64,000 nt of DNA from Dentipellis sp. KUC8613 (GCA_002286715.1 NSJX01000050.1:1-64000), one strand, 5' to 3'; positions 1-12,200 are shown, counted from the first letter of the stretch. Program-made: numbers and translations. The notes: generated by a model from the letters alone, not told the origin.

Positions 1-65
1 ACCTTGAACCGCAGACTCGGCCGGGCTCGGCTGCACCACTTAACAGGGGTTTTGACCACTCGGCT
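1..65 (-). other. possible tRNA-derived (SINE-like) head at the left edge
   Basis: Read on the minus strand, the sequence contains a box A-like stretch (GAGCCGAGTGGTC, around 53-65) and about 40 bases later a box B-like GGTTCAAGG (2-10), after which the window ends. This spacing resembles a tRNA or a tRNA-derived SINE. It begins about where the retrotransposon ORF2 loses its reading frame. No acceptor stem can be checked because the window is cut, so this is weak. Confidence 0.2.
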
Positions 66-78
66 CTGTCAGTTATCT

Positions 79-666
79 TTACCTTTTCTGCTGAAAGGTG
101 TGTCCTACCCATATGTATTGGTCGGCGGTTTCGACATGAGCTGGTGCCTTGGCGCATTGATGCATATAGCGACGTAGGGCGCTCAGAGTTTTGCGGTGTT
201 CACAAGTGTTGTAGACGTTGATGATGTCGATAAGCCCTGCGTCCTTCGTTCGAATGCGTACTGCAGTGAGGTCAGGGTATGCGATCGGAATAGGATTCCA
301 CGCGCTGCTGTGGAGGCGATTCGTATTTACCATGATAAGAGAACGTGTCTTACCCCAGTTACCCTTTGTTTTTCTAGTCTGTTTGTCAAATACCTTATCC
401 CAATGGTGTGGCGGGTATACGCCCGTCCAATGCGCGTTGAGGCGAGTCTTCCCCCAGCTGTCTATGTACGGTTCTTGAATACAAGCGATGTCGACGTCTT
501 GATTTTTGAGCGAATGGAGAAACGAGAGTTGTGCGACATTAGATTTGTTGATGTTCTGCTGTATAATTGTCAGCTTCGAAAGTGTGACGTTAGTTTCACT
601 ATTCATATAGAGAGGAGGAAGGGATGCTTTCGCGTGTCGCGAGGAGGAACGCTGTTTCCTCCTCAT
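79..666 (-). pseudogene. LINE ORF2 fragment, endonuclease domain only
   Basis: The 195-residue frame starts with a short basic leader and then shows the N-terminal half of an endonuclease/exonuclease/phosphatase domain: the motif TIIQQNINKS, the QEP motif carrying the catalytic Glu, and a segment ending in DQYIWVG. In intact elements the IWVG segment is followed by the G-D-F-N motif; here the frame changes to unrelated residues and stops within about eight codons. It overlaps the end of ORF1 by 68 nt in another frame. No downstream endonuclease His, reverse transcriptase or ribonuclease H sequence lies within the window. Confidence 0.8.
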
Positions 667-2335
667 CTGTCCGTCCTTCGTCGTTTACCTTGTTTTGGTT
701 TCTTGTGTTCTTGCTGGGGTTTGGCGTCGAGTTGAGGTAGAAGTCGAGGGTCGCCTGTGGTTTGTTTGTCGTCGGGACCCCTGGTGTTGGTGGAAGCTCC
801 ACGGCTCCTCGGTGTTGCGGCCATCCACTGTCGACTGGGCGCTCGGGTGCAACTTGCGACGTTCGTCGACCTACCTGTTGGCTATGGTTGGCGGTTTGTC
901 GTCGGGGGCCGACTGTCTTCCATGCATTACCTTCTGTAGGGGTCGTCTTCCTCGTAGGTTCTCGCTCCTGGTGCCAGATGGGTCGGTCCAATCGGCTGGG
1001 AAGTGTTGGTGCTTGCCCATCCTGTTCCCACGTCCAAGGCTCGTTAGTCGGGTAATACCTATATGTCGCTTCCGCTGTGCGCTTATCCATCTCCTCGCTT
1101 CTACGCATGAACGTAGCGCACGTTCGATCCCAGGATGCGTGGCCGTGTTTCTCGCAGTTTACGCACCAAAAGTGGGTCTTGTCGTCTTCCTCGCATGCTT
1201 TCGTGACATGCGTTTTACCGCAAGTGCCGCATATGTCTTTGTTCTCCGGGCACTCTTTTGCGAAGTGCGATCCTATCTTCTGGCACTTGAGGCATCGCTT
1301 GGGTTCTCTCTTGTTCTTCCGTGTTCGCAGATCCATGCCTTGGATCGATATTCCGTGCCTGAGGACATGGTTGGCGTCTGCGGCGGAGCGGAGTTTGACG
1401 AGGAGGTGAGCGACTCGTTGGTTCGGTTTCCTTCTTGCTGTTGGCTTTAACCACCTAGTTAGTGCTATGGCATCTGTAGGCAAACCTGTCCTGCTTTCTA
1501 TGACTCGCCGCTCCGCTTCGCTTTCCGTGTTGTGAGTTATACGAACAAAGTCGACGATGACGTCGTATGTGAAATCTTTGATGGATGCAACACCGCCGTC
1601 GTAAGAGGTCTGAAATTGTATCCTCCTGTTAGTATCCTTCAACCACTCTATAATACCTGGTGTTTGAGCAGTGAAGATGACGCCGCCGCTTCTTAACTTG
1701 CGAGCACGGACGAAGGGATTAATGAATCCTGCTTCCTGGCCATTTATAAGGTCAATAGCGATGTTAGCTTTCTCGAGGAGTTCTTCCTCGTCAAGGGTTG
1801 TGCTCGACTCATCCTCGTGATGCTCGATTCGGATTTGGCAATCAAATGTGTGCTTACGAGCCAAGAGTGTTTCATGTGCAGCTGGTAAGTCTTGTCGTGC
1901 GATTTGTGCATACGTTGTCCTTGAAGGTGGCGCTTCGTGTATTCCGCTTCCTCGTTCGTTGTTTTGGCTTTGCGCGTTCATTGTGAGGTGTGCCTTTTCT
2001 AGGGCGTTGGCGGTCTGTTCAAGTCTGGCGGTTTGAGTTTCTATGCTCTTGCTCATCGTATCTGTAAGGGCTGCTAATTTTTCAGTAGTTTCGGCGGCGG
2101 CCGCTCGTAGAGGGCCAGTGAGCAATTGTGGTATATGCCCCTTCAGGGTACTCTCTAGATGCTGTGATACAGCCATTCCTACCCATTCCCCTATTTTTTG
2201 GGTTTCAATGTGGAGGAGGATCTTCGCTATGGCTTTAATCCCCTCTCTTATTTCTCCGATGGGCATCCCCGTCGCCGAAGTCATGCATATCAAGATGTGG
2301 CTTACCGTGGGTATGTCGGAAAATTCGCTCCGACA
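599..2335 (-). pseudogene. LINE ORF1, gag-like with CCHC zinc knuckles
   Basis: A long open frame follows a TAA at 2338-2336 and has no convincing ATG at its beginning. The first annotatable codon (2293) is TTG, and in-frame sequence continues upstream to the stop, so the true N-terminus is missing. Around residues 330-395 there are three Cys/His clusters of the C-x2-C-x(3-5)-H-x(4-6)-C type, such as CGTCGKTHVTKAC and CVNCEKHGHASWDRTC, as expected of a nucleic-acid-binding gag-like ORF1 protein. An amphipathic N-terminal region precedes them, and a Thr/Pro/Arg-rich tail ends just inside ORF2. Confidence 0.8.
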
Positions 2336-2350
2336 TTAAAATCAAAGTCG

Positions 2351-2861
2351 ATTATAACGTCCTTATAATAACCAAATAATGGTAATCCGGGACGTTTTTA
2401 TCCGCTCAGATGATTATGACGTCCTGATAAGATATGGTCCTCGTGCCCGAAACTTTGAATGCCCATAGCTCAATGAGCAACGACTCCCTTCCCGCGAAAA
2501 ATATATACATAGGTGCGTATCGACGACAGCATTCATTCTGGTTCGGTCTGGCAAGGGTTTGGAATGAATTGAAAATGCTACATGGTGATGAATGTAAATT
2601 CCATGTTCGGCCCTGCACGGCCTGTAGCTGATAGTATAGACTTTTTGGCTCCCATCGAAGTACTCTTGCGTATCTTGGGACACGCGCTGCATCAAAATTT
2701 TGAGGGGAAACGTTGCGCAGAAGCGTAGGCAGCTGTGTTTTCGTCTGAGGGATATTACAAGACCCCTTATAATCTACATTATAAGAGATCCAGCCTTTAT
2801 TACAATGGTTATAAACGGCCCTCTGAATTTTTGCATTTTTGTTATTATAAGGCTTTATAAT
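2351..2861. mobile_element. candidate MITE inside the LINE
   Basis: A 511-bp AT-rich stretch is bounded by an imperfect inverted repeat. At the left end ATTATAA, 3 nt, then CCTTATAATAAC (2351-2372); at the right end GTTATTATAAGG, 2 nt, then TTATAAT (2841-2861). The 12-bp inner parts are exact reverse complements. A further perfect palindrome CTTATAAT-ctac-ATTATAAG sits at 2765-2784. It encodes nothing recognisable and separates the ORF1 body from a candidate ORF1 N-terminal piece. The target duplication is unclear; the ATTATAA motif may be part of it. Confidence 0.5.
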
Positions 2862-3091
2862 GCTCGCGCGGTTTTTCCGACTAATAGGGATATCCCGTCC
2901 CCTTGGTCGGCCGCTACCCATCCTTTGCTCTTTAAATATTCGTATGCGGCTTTCCAGTCTGATGTTTTCTTCTTGTTCTTTAGTTCTTCAATCGACTCCG
3001 TTCCGGTTGCGGCTCCTGCGCTTCGCGTGTTGGCGCTAGGCGTGTCGCCTTTGGATGACGTGGCCCGTTTTTGCGGGTTTATGCCCATCAT
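2855..3091 (-). pseudogene. possible LINE ORF1 N-terminal remnant
   Basis: A 78-residue frame rich in Lys, Ser and Thr, with the segment WKAAYEYLKSKGW, ends exactly at the right terminus of the AT-rich insertion. Its composition and position suit the missing N-terminus of ORF1. Removing the insertion does not restore one continuous frame, because a shift remains. Assignment to the LINE is inference. Confidence 0.35.
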
Positions 3092-3561
3092 CCTGCCTCG
3101 CTCTGCCTGGAGGGCGTCGCGAGGGCGCGGTATGTGTTACTTAAGTAGTGATACGGTGTAAAGCTATCTAACGACCGCCCCAGCGCGATTTCTTGCTGGT
3201 TTTGCTCTTGAGCTGGTGGTGGTTGCCAGAAAAGGAAGTCTCCACTATAGCTACTAACAACGGAGCCGAACTACGTCGTCGAGAATGAGACTATAGCTCC
3301 AGCTAGCGCCCGGCGGTACATGACATGTACACATGCACACGATTCGCTCGTGTTTCATGAGGTATGCATGTGTACGGTAAGTACTTTCACATGATTCGTA
3401 TCGTCGGCACGAGGACGTGGTATACGCGAACAAGCAAGTAGAGGTAGAGGTAGAGTACGGCCGGCGCCAGTCGACGATATTTTACTACTGTTCCGCACAA
3501 GACAGCATACAACAAGGGTCCGGGAGGCCGCCACAGTAAAACAAGGTCCACCACCAGCACC
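3092..3561. other. intergenic, no gene seen
   Basis: About 470 bases between the LINE remnant and the 3' end of the first CFEM gene. No coding sequence, repeat or RNA gene was recognised. Confidence 0.5.
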
Positions 3562-4315
3562 CTAGAACACGACCACAGCGCCCACCACGGCGCCCACCAC
3601 CGCCACCGCCGCCGCCAGCACCCCACCGCGTCCCACCATACTGCCCTTCGCGGCACTGCTGTTCCCAGCGGCACTCGACGCGCTGCTCGACGCGCTCGAC
3701 GCGGCGCTCGAGAGGCGGGAGCTCGCGGAGCCGGCGGCGGAGGAGAGGTGCGAGGCGGCGGAGGACGCGGCGGACTGCGCGGCGGAGGAGAGCGAGGCGG
3801 CGAGCGACGACTGGCCCGAGGCGAGCGAGGACGCGGCGCTGCTGAGCGGGCTGGTGGCGCTGGCGCTCGCGGGGGCGGACTCGGTGCCGGAGGATGCGCC
3901 GGAGGACGCGCCGGAGGCTGGGTGTATGCGCATCGTCAGTGAGTAAAAGGGACAGAGGGAGGGAAGAGGAGGAACGCACCGCTCGCGCACTGGGACTGCT
4001 GCAGCTGGAGCGCGGCGGTGAGGTCCGAGGGGGAGCAGTTGGACGTGATGCACTGCTGGACGGCGCCCTGGTAGTCCTGGGAGGAGCACACGCACGACAC
4101 GTCCGTGCTAGTATAGCAGTCAGCTCCCATCATCCAAGAGGCAAGCGAGGGACGCACATGGAGTCGCAGCCGCCCGAGGAGAGCGACTGGGTGAGGCAGT
4201 CGACGAGGCACGGCGACGCGCCGGGGATGCTGGTGGGCACGGCGCTGGAGGACTGTGCGCGTACGGCGGGAGCGAGGACGAGGGCGGCGGTGGCGAGTGC
4301 GGGGAGGAGATGCAT
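3562..4315 (-). CDS. CFEM-domain GPI-anchored protein 1
   Basis: Three exons (4315-4158, 4107-3980, 3917-3562; introns 50 and 62 bp; donors GTGCGT, acceptors TAG and CAG) encode 213 residues. There is an N-terminal signal peptide ending in AVRAQ, a CFEM domain with all eight cysteines (P-C-x3-C, then G-G-C-D-S-I-T-D-V-S-C-V-C) including the Asp that ligands haem iron in characterised CFEM proteins, a Ser/Ala-rich low-complexity stalk, and a hydrophobic C-terminus typical of GPI attachment. CFEM proteins are surface or secreted proteins, some used for haem capture. A TATA box lies about 40 nt upstream of the ATG. The gene is divergent from a second CFEM gene. Whether this copy binds haem is unknown. 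Confidence 0.9.
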
Positions 4316-4355
4316 GGTGGTGTCTGGCTTGTGGCTTGTGGGTAAGGACGTGGGG

Positions 4356-4361
4356 TTTATA
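4356..4361 (-). promoter_or_regulatory. TATA box of CFEM gene 1
   Basis: TATAAA on the minus strand, about 40 nt upstream of the ATG at 4315, inside a GC-rich promoter. Confidence 0.6.
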
Positions 4362-4363
4362 TG

Positions 4364-5286
4364 GGGCAGGGCGGAGGGAACGAGGCTGAAGCTAAATTAA
4401 AAGCAGTAGCTGTCAGCGGCACTCGCGCTTCCCGTCCTGGACGCATCACATGGCGCGCGACGTCACTCGCTGGGCGCAACGTCGACGTCCTGCCCGCGTA
4501 TGGCCTGCCTGCCTCCAGCCCGCGTAAGCACCACCGGGTGGCCTGCGCTGATGACGCGCTGCCCCGCCGTAATCCCCGCCGTCCCGTGGTCCTCGCTGCC
4601 CGGCCCAGATCGTCTTTAGGACGTGCGCTGGACGAGAAGGCGCGCGACGTGTGCGGGGGCAAATCACATGGGTGGATTTGCCTCCGTCCCTCCGTTCTTG
4701 TGGACAGATGGGTCGACGGCTGGAGGGACACTGTGAGAATGGCTATACTCGTAGCACGTACCTATTCTCGTATCCCGGTCGACAATTGATAAGTGCTAGC
4801 GAAAGCCTGAAAGCCAGCACACAGCCCACTGGCGAGCCGCAGCGACAGCATCTGTCAATCAGTGCAGATCAACTTGAATACGCACGGTCAACGGCGCTCG
4901 CTCTCGCTGCTCTCACCACGACTTTAGGCGACTTTGGCCGCCTGGGATCCTAGGGCCTGCAGAGCTCCTAGGCGTGCGGCGAGAGGGTGCCGGCGTACGT
5001 ACGTGCGCTGCTGTGATGGACAGGATGAGCGCAGCGGTCCAGGTGGCGGCGCGTGGCCATGCATGCAGGCAGCTGAAAAGCACGCGCGCGCCTTGGCTCC
5101 CACCGCTCCACCGCACCCCGCTCGCCCCATCCTCCCCCTCCAGCTCCTCTCTTCCCCCTTCCCTGCCGCCGTCATCCTAATAACAGGGCCCCATCATACT
5201 ACTCGGGACAAAGCACCAAACGCCCAGCTTACGCGCCACCCACGAATTTGCACCACCGACCGACCGATCGACCGACTTAGCCTCCG
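4364..5286. other. divergent promoter region between two CFEM genes
   Basis: About 920 bases of GC-rich sequence separate the starts of two oppositely oriented CFEM genes. No open frame here looks coding. The arrangement would allow shared regulation, but no binding site was recognised with confidence. Confidence 0.5.
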
Positions 5287-6464
5287 ATGCACGCCTCCCC
5301 GCTCCTCAAGATTGCGTTCCTCTCCCTCGCGGCGCTCGTGCGCGCACAGTCCGCGCCTGCGTGCGTGCAGACGTGTCTGAGCAGCGTCGCGTCACAGGCC
5401 GGGTGCTCGAGCGCGTACGTCCCCCCATCCCTTCTCTCTTTCTCCTTCCCCCACCCCACCTCCTTCTCTTCCTCTTCTCCTTTATGCGCCGATCTCTATC
5501 CCCTGCTATCTATGATTTACGAACATTGACTTCGACGACGAGCTAACGCACGCATGCCTACGCCACAGCACGGACACGACCTGCCTCTGCAGCAACTCGG
5601 CCGGCTTCGTCATCGGGCAGTGTCTCGCCGCGACCTGCGCCGCCTCGGACCTCACCAGCGCGGAGAACGCGGTTGTCGCGCTGTGTAGTGGGGGGACTGG
5701 TGGGGGCGCAAGTGGGAGCGGGACTGATGCTGGTACGTGTCTTTCTTCTTTGCTATCTGGCTTCGGGGTTTTCTGGGGTTCGTTCTTCGTTGTGCTTGAC
5801 TTGTGGTCACTCCCGCATCCCATCACTCTACTTTCTCTGGGCGATGTATCGTACCACATACGATACGCAGGGCTATCTGCCGACCCCGCGGGTCCACCGA
5901 GCCCGTCGACTCCCGACTCCGACGCGCATCGGCCTCCCATCCCCATCCCCATTCCTCCCCCGGCCTCCACTCCCCGCACGCACGCACGCACGCTAACACG
6001 CCTCACCTCGCCACACAGCATCCTCCACCCCCGCAGGCTCCTCCGGCTCACAAGGTGCGCGTCCGCTTCTCTCTTCATCTTCGCTCTCGGGTATTCCCGC
6101 GTTGACTGACGTCCACCTCCACTTCCGCATCGTCGCTCGAAACACAACGCGCTATACCTATACAGCAGCAGGCAGCTCGACAACTCCACCGCTCTCCACA
6201 GGCCCCGGGCCTGCCTCTATGCCCTCCAGCACCGGCACGCGTAGCCTCACCGTGCCCGCGTCCTCGCCCTCTGCCTCCTCGCCCTCTTCCTTGTCGCCCT
6301 CAGCTTCCTCGCCTTCCAGCTCCGGCTCGCCGTCTAGCTCTAGTTCGAGTTCGAGTTCGAGCTCGACATCGAGCGCGAACGGCGCGCGGCGGACGGGCGT
6401 TGCGGGTACGGGCTTGGGTGTGGGCGTGGGTGCGGCGGTTGTTGGGGCTTGGATGTTTGTGTGA
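5287..6464 (+). CDS. CFEM-domain GPI-anchored protein 2
   Basis: Four exons fit (5287-5414, 5569-5732, 6019-6054, 6166-6464) and give 208 residues. The protein has a signal peptide (MHASPLLKIAFLSLAALVRA), a compact CFEM domain with eight Cys (A-C-x3-C, then C-S-S-A-T-D-T-T-C-L-C) retaining the haem-ligand Asp, a Ser/Pro stalk and a hydrophobic GPI-type C-terminus. The introns (154, 286 and 111 bp) are long for this locus, and the 36-nt third exon is a micro-exon supported by frame and splice sites only. The stalk contains repeated S-S-P-S-A-S blocks. Confidence 0.85.
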
Positions 6465-9207
6465 GGCGAAGGTCTGTTTGGATTTGAGGCCAGGGTGATG
6501 AGGGGTGGAGGGGAGATGGTTGGGAGGTGGGTGTGGGCTTGGACGTATGGACAAAGTGAGCCGGATGATGAGACGAGGATGAAATGGGGGGATGGATGAT
6601 CTTACGATGAGATGACGATGATGGACTGTTGCGGGTGCGATTGTTGGTACTACTTAGTACTGACGGACTGACGCTGGGCCTGCGGAGATGCTTATGGGCG
6701 CCTGCGTGATGCGTTTTTACCCCGTTTTGTTTTGGTTGCATCTTACCCGCTATGTTTACCTGCATTTTATATCTACCCCCACTTTGTTTTGGTTTTTACA
6801 CATTTGCTCAGTTCGGTTCAGTTCAGTTGGGCACTGGACAGTTGATAATTTAATTTGCGCATCTGCATGCGTCGCGCGTTGCGTTGTCCAATGGCCAATA
6901 CCAACACCGACGATTGAGATACCTACGAACACGATCTCCGGGCAACACACAGTCTATCCATATCCGACACACCTCCGAGCCCGAGAACGAGCGATTGTGA
7001 GCGGGATAGCCTGTTGAAATTTAAAATCGACACCATGAGTCGGGGGTGCCAAGGCTGAGGCGTGCCTGCCGGGGACCGGGGCGCGGGACGCGGGACGCGG
7101 AGTGTGAGTGCGGGAGCTGGAGCTGGAGCTGGAGCCGGGGTCCGGTGCTGTGATCAGTGAATGGCGCGATACAGGCGACGAGAGATCGATCGGCATCTCT
7201 GGTGGTAGGGTCAACTCATCAACATCGATGCATGCGTCATTAATTCGCTCAATTCATCTTGCGGAATCCACCTTGCAACCCGCGAATGCTAGCGCTGCGC
7301 CTGTTTATTCGTTCCGGTACATGCGACATATTCTCGCGATGCGATGGATCGCCTCCGCCTAATTTTGACAACGTAGAATTGCGCACGCGACTCCCGTGCC
7401 CCCTCCCACTCCGCAACACACGATACGCATCCGCAGCCTCCTGATCCCAACCCGCTGCGGGTTGTACAATAAATATCACCTCCTCCCCCTCATCCTAGCC
7501 GAGCGCACGCAACCGACCCGACCTGATCCCACCATCATGATCGCACTCCAGCATACCTCCAGCACACACCGCAGCGCCGTATCCTATCCACAGCCTGAAC
7601 ACACTTCTGGCATCAACACGCAGCAATCCCCACCGCGACCAGAGCCGCGGCGGTATGGACCGCAGATGGTTGATCAAGCCGTCGCCATCCGGGACTGCCC
7701 CGCGTCGCCGGTGTAGAGGCGCTGTCCTGGGCACTTGGGCACGATGCGCGATGCTCGAGGATGGCTCGCGCAGGTGCGGCGAAGGACGCGAAGTCGAGCA
7801 CGGTGTGCACTGGCAGTTGGGGTGATAGCTGGTCGAGCGCAGCCTCTCCGAGCGGGAATGAAATCGAGGGGGTTGAGGACTTCGAAGAGCCATTACCCGA
7901 ACAGTTTGGGGTCAGTCAAGACGATGACGGCTGGAGATCGATATCGGCAATGAGAAGTCGATGAATCCGTAGGGACCGCCAGTGATTGAGCAATTTGACC
8001 TAAAGCTTCCGATGATCCGATGGCCAGTTAGCCCAGAGACGGTGGGTGCAGAGAAGGTTATTTGATTCGTCTGGAGCGCGCCAGCCTGAGAGCGGAGTCT
8101 CGTCCCATCATTTGAAGGACAAAAGCTGGAGTAGTACACAAGTCAATCGCGAGTTGGATATCGTAGAGATCGATGGCGACAGTGGCCGTTCCTTATCCCT
8201 CGGGTAGGTATCTGAGCGAAGAAATGAGGAAAATTGGTTGGGAGGTGAGTGCGATGCGATTGGGAACGGCGAGTTGAACGAAGTACTCGAGTCGGAGTCG
8301 TCGGACTGGATCGGAGTGAACAGCGACGCGGTCAATACCGGAAGTAGACCCCGGACACGGGTGGATCCTCGGACACTGCTCGGCGCTCGCGGTGGACGCG
8401 CGTCACTGTCCTGCTCTGTAGTCACTGGTATCTCTAACTCTACGAAAGTAAAACATTACTGAACGCTCTGTGGTTCTCCCCATTCAAACCGTAGACTCAT
8501 GTTCGTGGTATTCTCATAGGTGCGTAGTATCGCCATGTTGGACCCCGTAAGTTGAAGCCTCGGTGAGCCGCATACACTCGACTTCGAACTTTGCTTTTAC
8601 AAACTTACTCCAAAGATGACAGCGGTATCTGAGCGCTACATTGGTATCGCAGCGCGCGAAGGTCGATAAATGCGTTCCTGAGAAAAAGGATGGCTCTTCA
8701 TCAGCCTTGTTTGCAGCGAAACACCCTCACGGAGACCTTTGTGCCAATGATTTTCGTTGACATTTCGACCGTGCTTCACGGCCTACCTCTCCACGCCACA
8801 ATACGCCCTACAATCATTCCGACTGTAGTAACCTAATGCCTACAGCTTACGCACTATAGCATTCCAGCCCCTCGCCGGGCGCCCGCGTTCCTATAGCCAA
8901 AATCCCTCACCGCCCTCCGTCTGATTTTCTCGCAACAGCCGCCCGAGGGATATTCGCCATTCCTCGATAGACAGCCTCTGCCCGCCTGGTGCGCCGGTTC
9001 CTGATTGATGACCCGGATGCCGTTGCACACGACTCCTTTGCTTAAAACCGTGTCTCGGTGCGCGCCGCGTTCTTTCCCTTCTTTTGTCCTCCGCTCGTCC
9101 TTCTTTCCCGGGCCCCCGCGTGTCTTCTTATTGCTTCCTGCTTCCTGCTTCGCAGTCGTTGAGAGGTAGAGCTCGGCCATTCGTCACGTTTTGCAAGCGA
9201 CACGGAG
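6465..9207. other. 2.7 kb without a confident gene
   Basis: No family was recognised on either strand. A short ATG frame at 7537-7716 (59 codons) follows an AATAAATA box and a CT-rich leader typical of basidiomycete promoters, but the peptide has no recognisable feature. A short GC-rich tandem array lies at 7078-7140. The last few hundred bases should hold the promoter of the potassium transporter. Confidence 0.4.
7078..7140. repeat. short GC-rich tandem repeats
   Basis: Tandem copies of a GCGGGAC-like unit are followed by repeats of GAGCTG. The tract is non-coding. Confidence 0.5.
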
Positions 9208-12200
9208 ATGCCTGGTGACGTCGAGAAGGGAGCGAGGAGGACAGCTGTGAGCGTCGGCGGTCTGGCGCTGCTGCTGCTCAGTTTTCAGACGCTCGGTACG
9301 GCCTCCCCCCTCGCTTGTTATCTTCAACATACTGAACAGGCGGCTGCAATTCAGGGATTATATATTCCGACATCGGGACGTCCCCGCTGTACGTACTGAA
9401 CGGTATCTGGAGCGCGTCGGGCTCCGCACCCTCGAGAGAGGACGTTATCGGCGGGCTGAGCGCCATCGTCTGGTCGCTCACGCTGATTCCGCTTCTGAAA
9501 TATGTAAGCCGCCCGCTTTGCCCCGCACACACACTCTCCGTCGCTGATCTTCTATGCGGCAGGTGCTCATCTGTCTGCATTTTGGGACCCACGAAGGTAT
9601 GCGCCGCAGCACTGGCACAGTTTTCAGTGGCTTATCTTTTGAGTGTTTGATGTGTGTTAGGCGAGGGTGGGACGTTCGCGCTCTTCCAGGGCCTGTATCC
9701 CCCGGTCGCCTTCGAGACCGCTCCGACCCGCGACTCGCTCGCCCCTTCCATGCTAAGCACTTCGAGCATCAAGGCCCCGAAGAGTCTCAGATGGCCTTTG
9801 CTCATCTGGGTACGCCGGCATCGCTTTTCGTCCCCGTTCGCTGCTTTACCTCGTGTTCGATAGGCACTGTTTGGGACGAGCCTGACGATGGCGGATGGAA
9901 TTTTCACCGCCGCTGTGTCGGTGACGAGCGCTGTGGGCGGGATTGGTACGTGCCGCTATCTCACGTGCGCTGTCTCTAGAGTTGTTGACGTTGTACCGGC
10001 GCAGCGGTGGCCAAGCCCGAGGTCGAGAAGCACGTCGTCCCAATTTCCATCGTGCGTCCTCATGAGCATCCGCCCGATATCCCATGCTGAACAGCGGTTT
10101 CCACACAAGGCGTTCCTGCTCGTCCTGTTTCTTTCCCAGCCATTCGGCACCGCAAGACTTTCGTTCCTGTTTGCGCCCCGTAAGCCGCTTCATCCGTCTC
10201 AAATTCCTCACATGCCTGATATGAGCAATGTAAGTTACTTCTATATGGCTTGCGCTCATCGCCATCACGGGCATCGTCAATATCACGAAGTTCCCCGGTA
10301 TATTCCGTGCTTTCGACCCGTCCCGCGCGATCCTTTGTACGTCTCCTTTGTCTCAACGCTTGTGAGGCAGGGTGCGTGCTGACCCTAGGATTACAGTTTT
10401 CGTGCGGACAGGCGATTATGATATGCTTGCTGGTGTTCTGTTGGCCGTGACTGGTTGCGAAGCCCTCTTTGCCAAGTATGTATCATCCGTAGATATGTTT
10501 ATATAACAGTCCACTGACTATTCTCCCCTCGACGTCTCATAGTCTCGGGCAGTTCAACATGCTCTCCATTCAGGTGTGTTCCGTTCAGCCCTTCGTGACT
10601 TTCGTGGCTGACATTCTATCTAGTTGTCGTTCTCGGCCGTAGTATACCCCTCGCTCATCCTTGCATACCTCGGTCAAGGTGCCCGCCTCGTCGTCGACGG
10701 ACCAGACGTGATCGGGAACGTCTTCTACTCCACCATCCCGGGCGAACATGACGGGCCTTTGTTCTGGTATGGCCACTTTCATTTTCTCAACCCGGGCTCG
10801 CGTTCTCATTGTGTGTAGGATTGTATATGTTTTCGCTATCTTGGCAACTGTGAGTCACAGATCCGCCATCAATCCTTGGGCAAGCAATTCTGACGCTGCG
10901 GAATGCAGCTCGTTGCCTCGCAGGCCATGATCACGGCCGTGTTCAGCTTGGTACAGCAGCTTGTGAACATGAAGTCCCTCCCGCCGTACGCTCTCCCTCA
11001 CCTCTTCACTACCAGGCAAAGCGCTGACGAGAGCTCTGATAGGATTCGGATGATCCACACGTCGGAGAAGATCCAAGGACAGGTGTACATCCCTGCCGTC
11101 AACTGGATCCGTATGTCCGATCCCCCCTCTTCCTTACCTTGTGGAGGCGGGCTGACGTTCTAGATTCGCAGTCATGATCGCAGTCATCGTCATCGTCGCT
11201 GCGTTCACAGACGCTCAACAGCTCACGAATGCCTACGGGTACGTACCATCTCGTGCCGTGCGCTTACATTGGCTGACGACGCATACAAAAAGGTTTGCGG
11301 TGGCGACGGTCATGTTCACGACGACCTGCCTCATCTCCATCCAGACGCGGTACGTCAAGCACCTGCCGGTCATCTGCGGCATCGCATTCTTCGTCTCTTT
11401 CGGGTTCATCGATGGTGAGAATTCCTGATATGCTACAGGATGTTGGCTTACTTTTTGGCGCGTAGGCCTCTTCTGGGGCGCGTCGTTGAAGAAGATTCCA
11501 AAGGGCGCTTGGGTGCCTCTGATGATCGGTGGGATACTGTACGTGGTCATTTCTTCGCATTCGACCGGACCGCTAATATATGTATATGCACTTTCTAAGA
11601 TGGATCCTGATGACTTTCTGGAACTGGGCGAAGGTATGCGCCGCTTAATTTCTGCTATGACGTTTGGTCTCATGCAGGATATGTAGGGCCTCGAGGACAA
11701 GTTCGACGGCGTGCACAGACGGCGTCTCACCCGCTTCATCGTTTCATCAGAGGACACTATCCAGCTGCCCGATATCTCGGAAAGCGAGCGGATCGAGGAG
11801 AAGAGCAGCACGAACGATGACACAGTCGAGAAGCCGGCCGACAGCGATGCGACTCTGTACTGCATGGTTCCCGCTCTGACGGAAGCTGGCGTCGAAGAGA
11901 AGAGGCCGCTCGGGAGGCTCTCGGTGTTGGCGGTGTTCCACCGCTTGGCGCACGAGAAGGGCGTGCCGTATTCGTTTACTAGTGAGCCGCATGGTCCTCT
12001 AGTTCTTTGTTGATGGTTGATTTACTTGGTGTGTAGATTTTATCCGCCAGTGGCCTGCTCTGCCGCGCTTTGCGGTACATTCGCTGTCTTTGAGAGTCAC
12101 GAGTGGTTCTGATTTTGTTGCAGATATTTCTGTCGGTAGATGTGTTGCCAGTCGCGCATGTGACTCTCGAGGACCGCTACGTGGTCGAGAAAGTAGACAT

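Larger units (their letters stand above)
79..3091 (-). mobile_element. degenerate non-LTR retrotransposon (LINE), 5' portion
   Basis: A minus-strand element carries a gag-like ORF1 with zinc knuckles followed by an overlapping ORF2 that begins with an apurinic-type endonuclease domain. This is the order found in Tad-like fungal LINEs. The reverse transcriptase part of ORF2 is absent; the open frame ends at position 79. ORF1 is interrupted near its start by an AT-rich insertion with inverted termini (2351-2861). Retention of the 5' part with loss of the 3' part is the reverse of the usual 5' truncation, so the break is probably a later insertion or rearrangement rather than incomplete reverse transcription. 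Confidence 0.8.

Noticed and set aside
3485..4400. Several long Ala/Arg/Gly-rich ORFs on both strands
   Set aside because: They are shadows of the GC-rich Ser/Ala stalk of CFEM gene 1, which has the signal peptide, eight cysteines and proper splice sites.
7537..7716. 59-codon ATG frame with promoter-like upstream sequence
   Set aside because: The promoter context is good, but the peptide has no signal, domain or repeat and no second exon could be joined; kept only as a note in the intergenic entry.
8108..8425. 105-codon minus-strand ORF rich in Ser
   Set aside because: No start context, splice structure or recognisable family; composition fits chance in GC-rich DNA.
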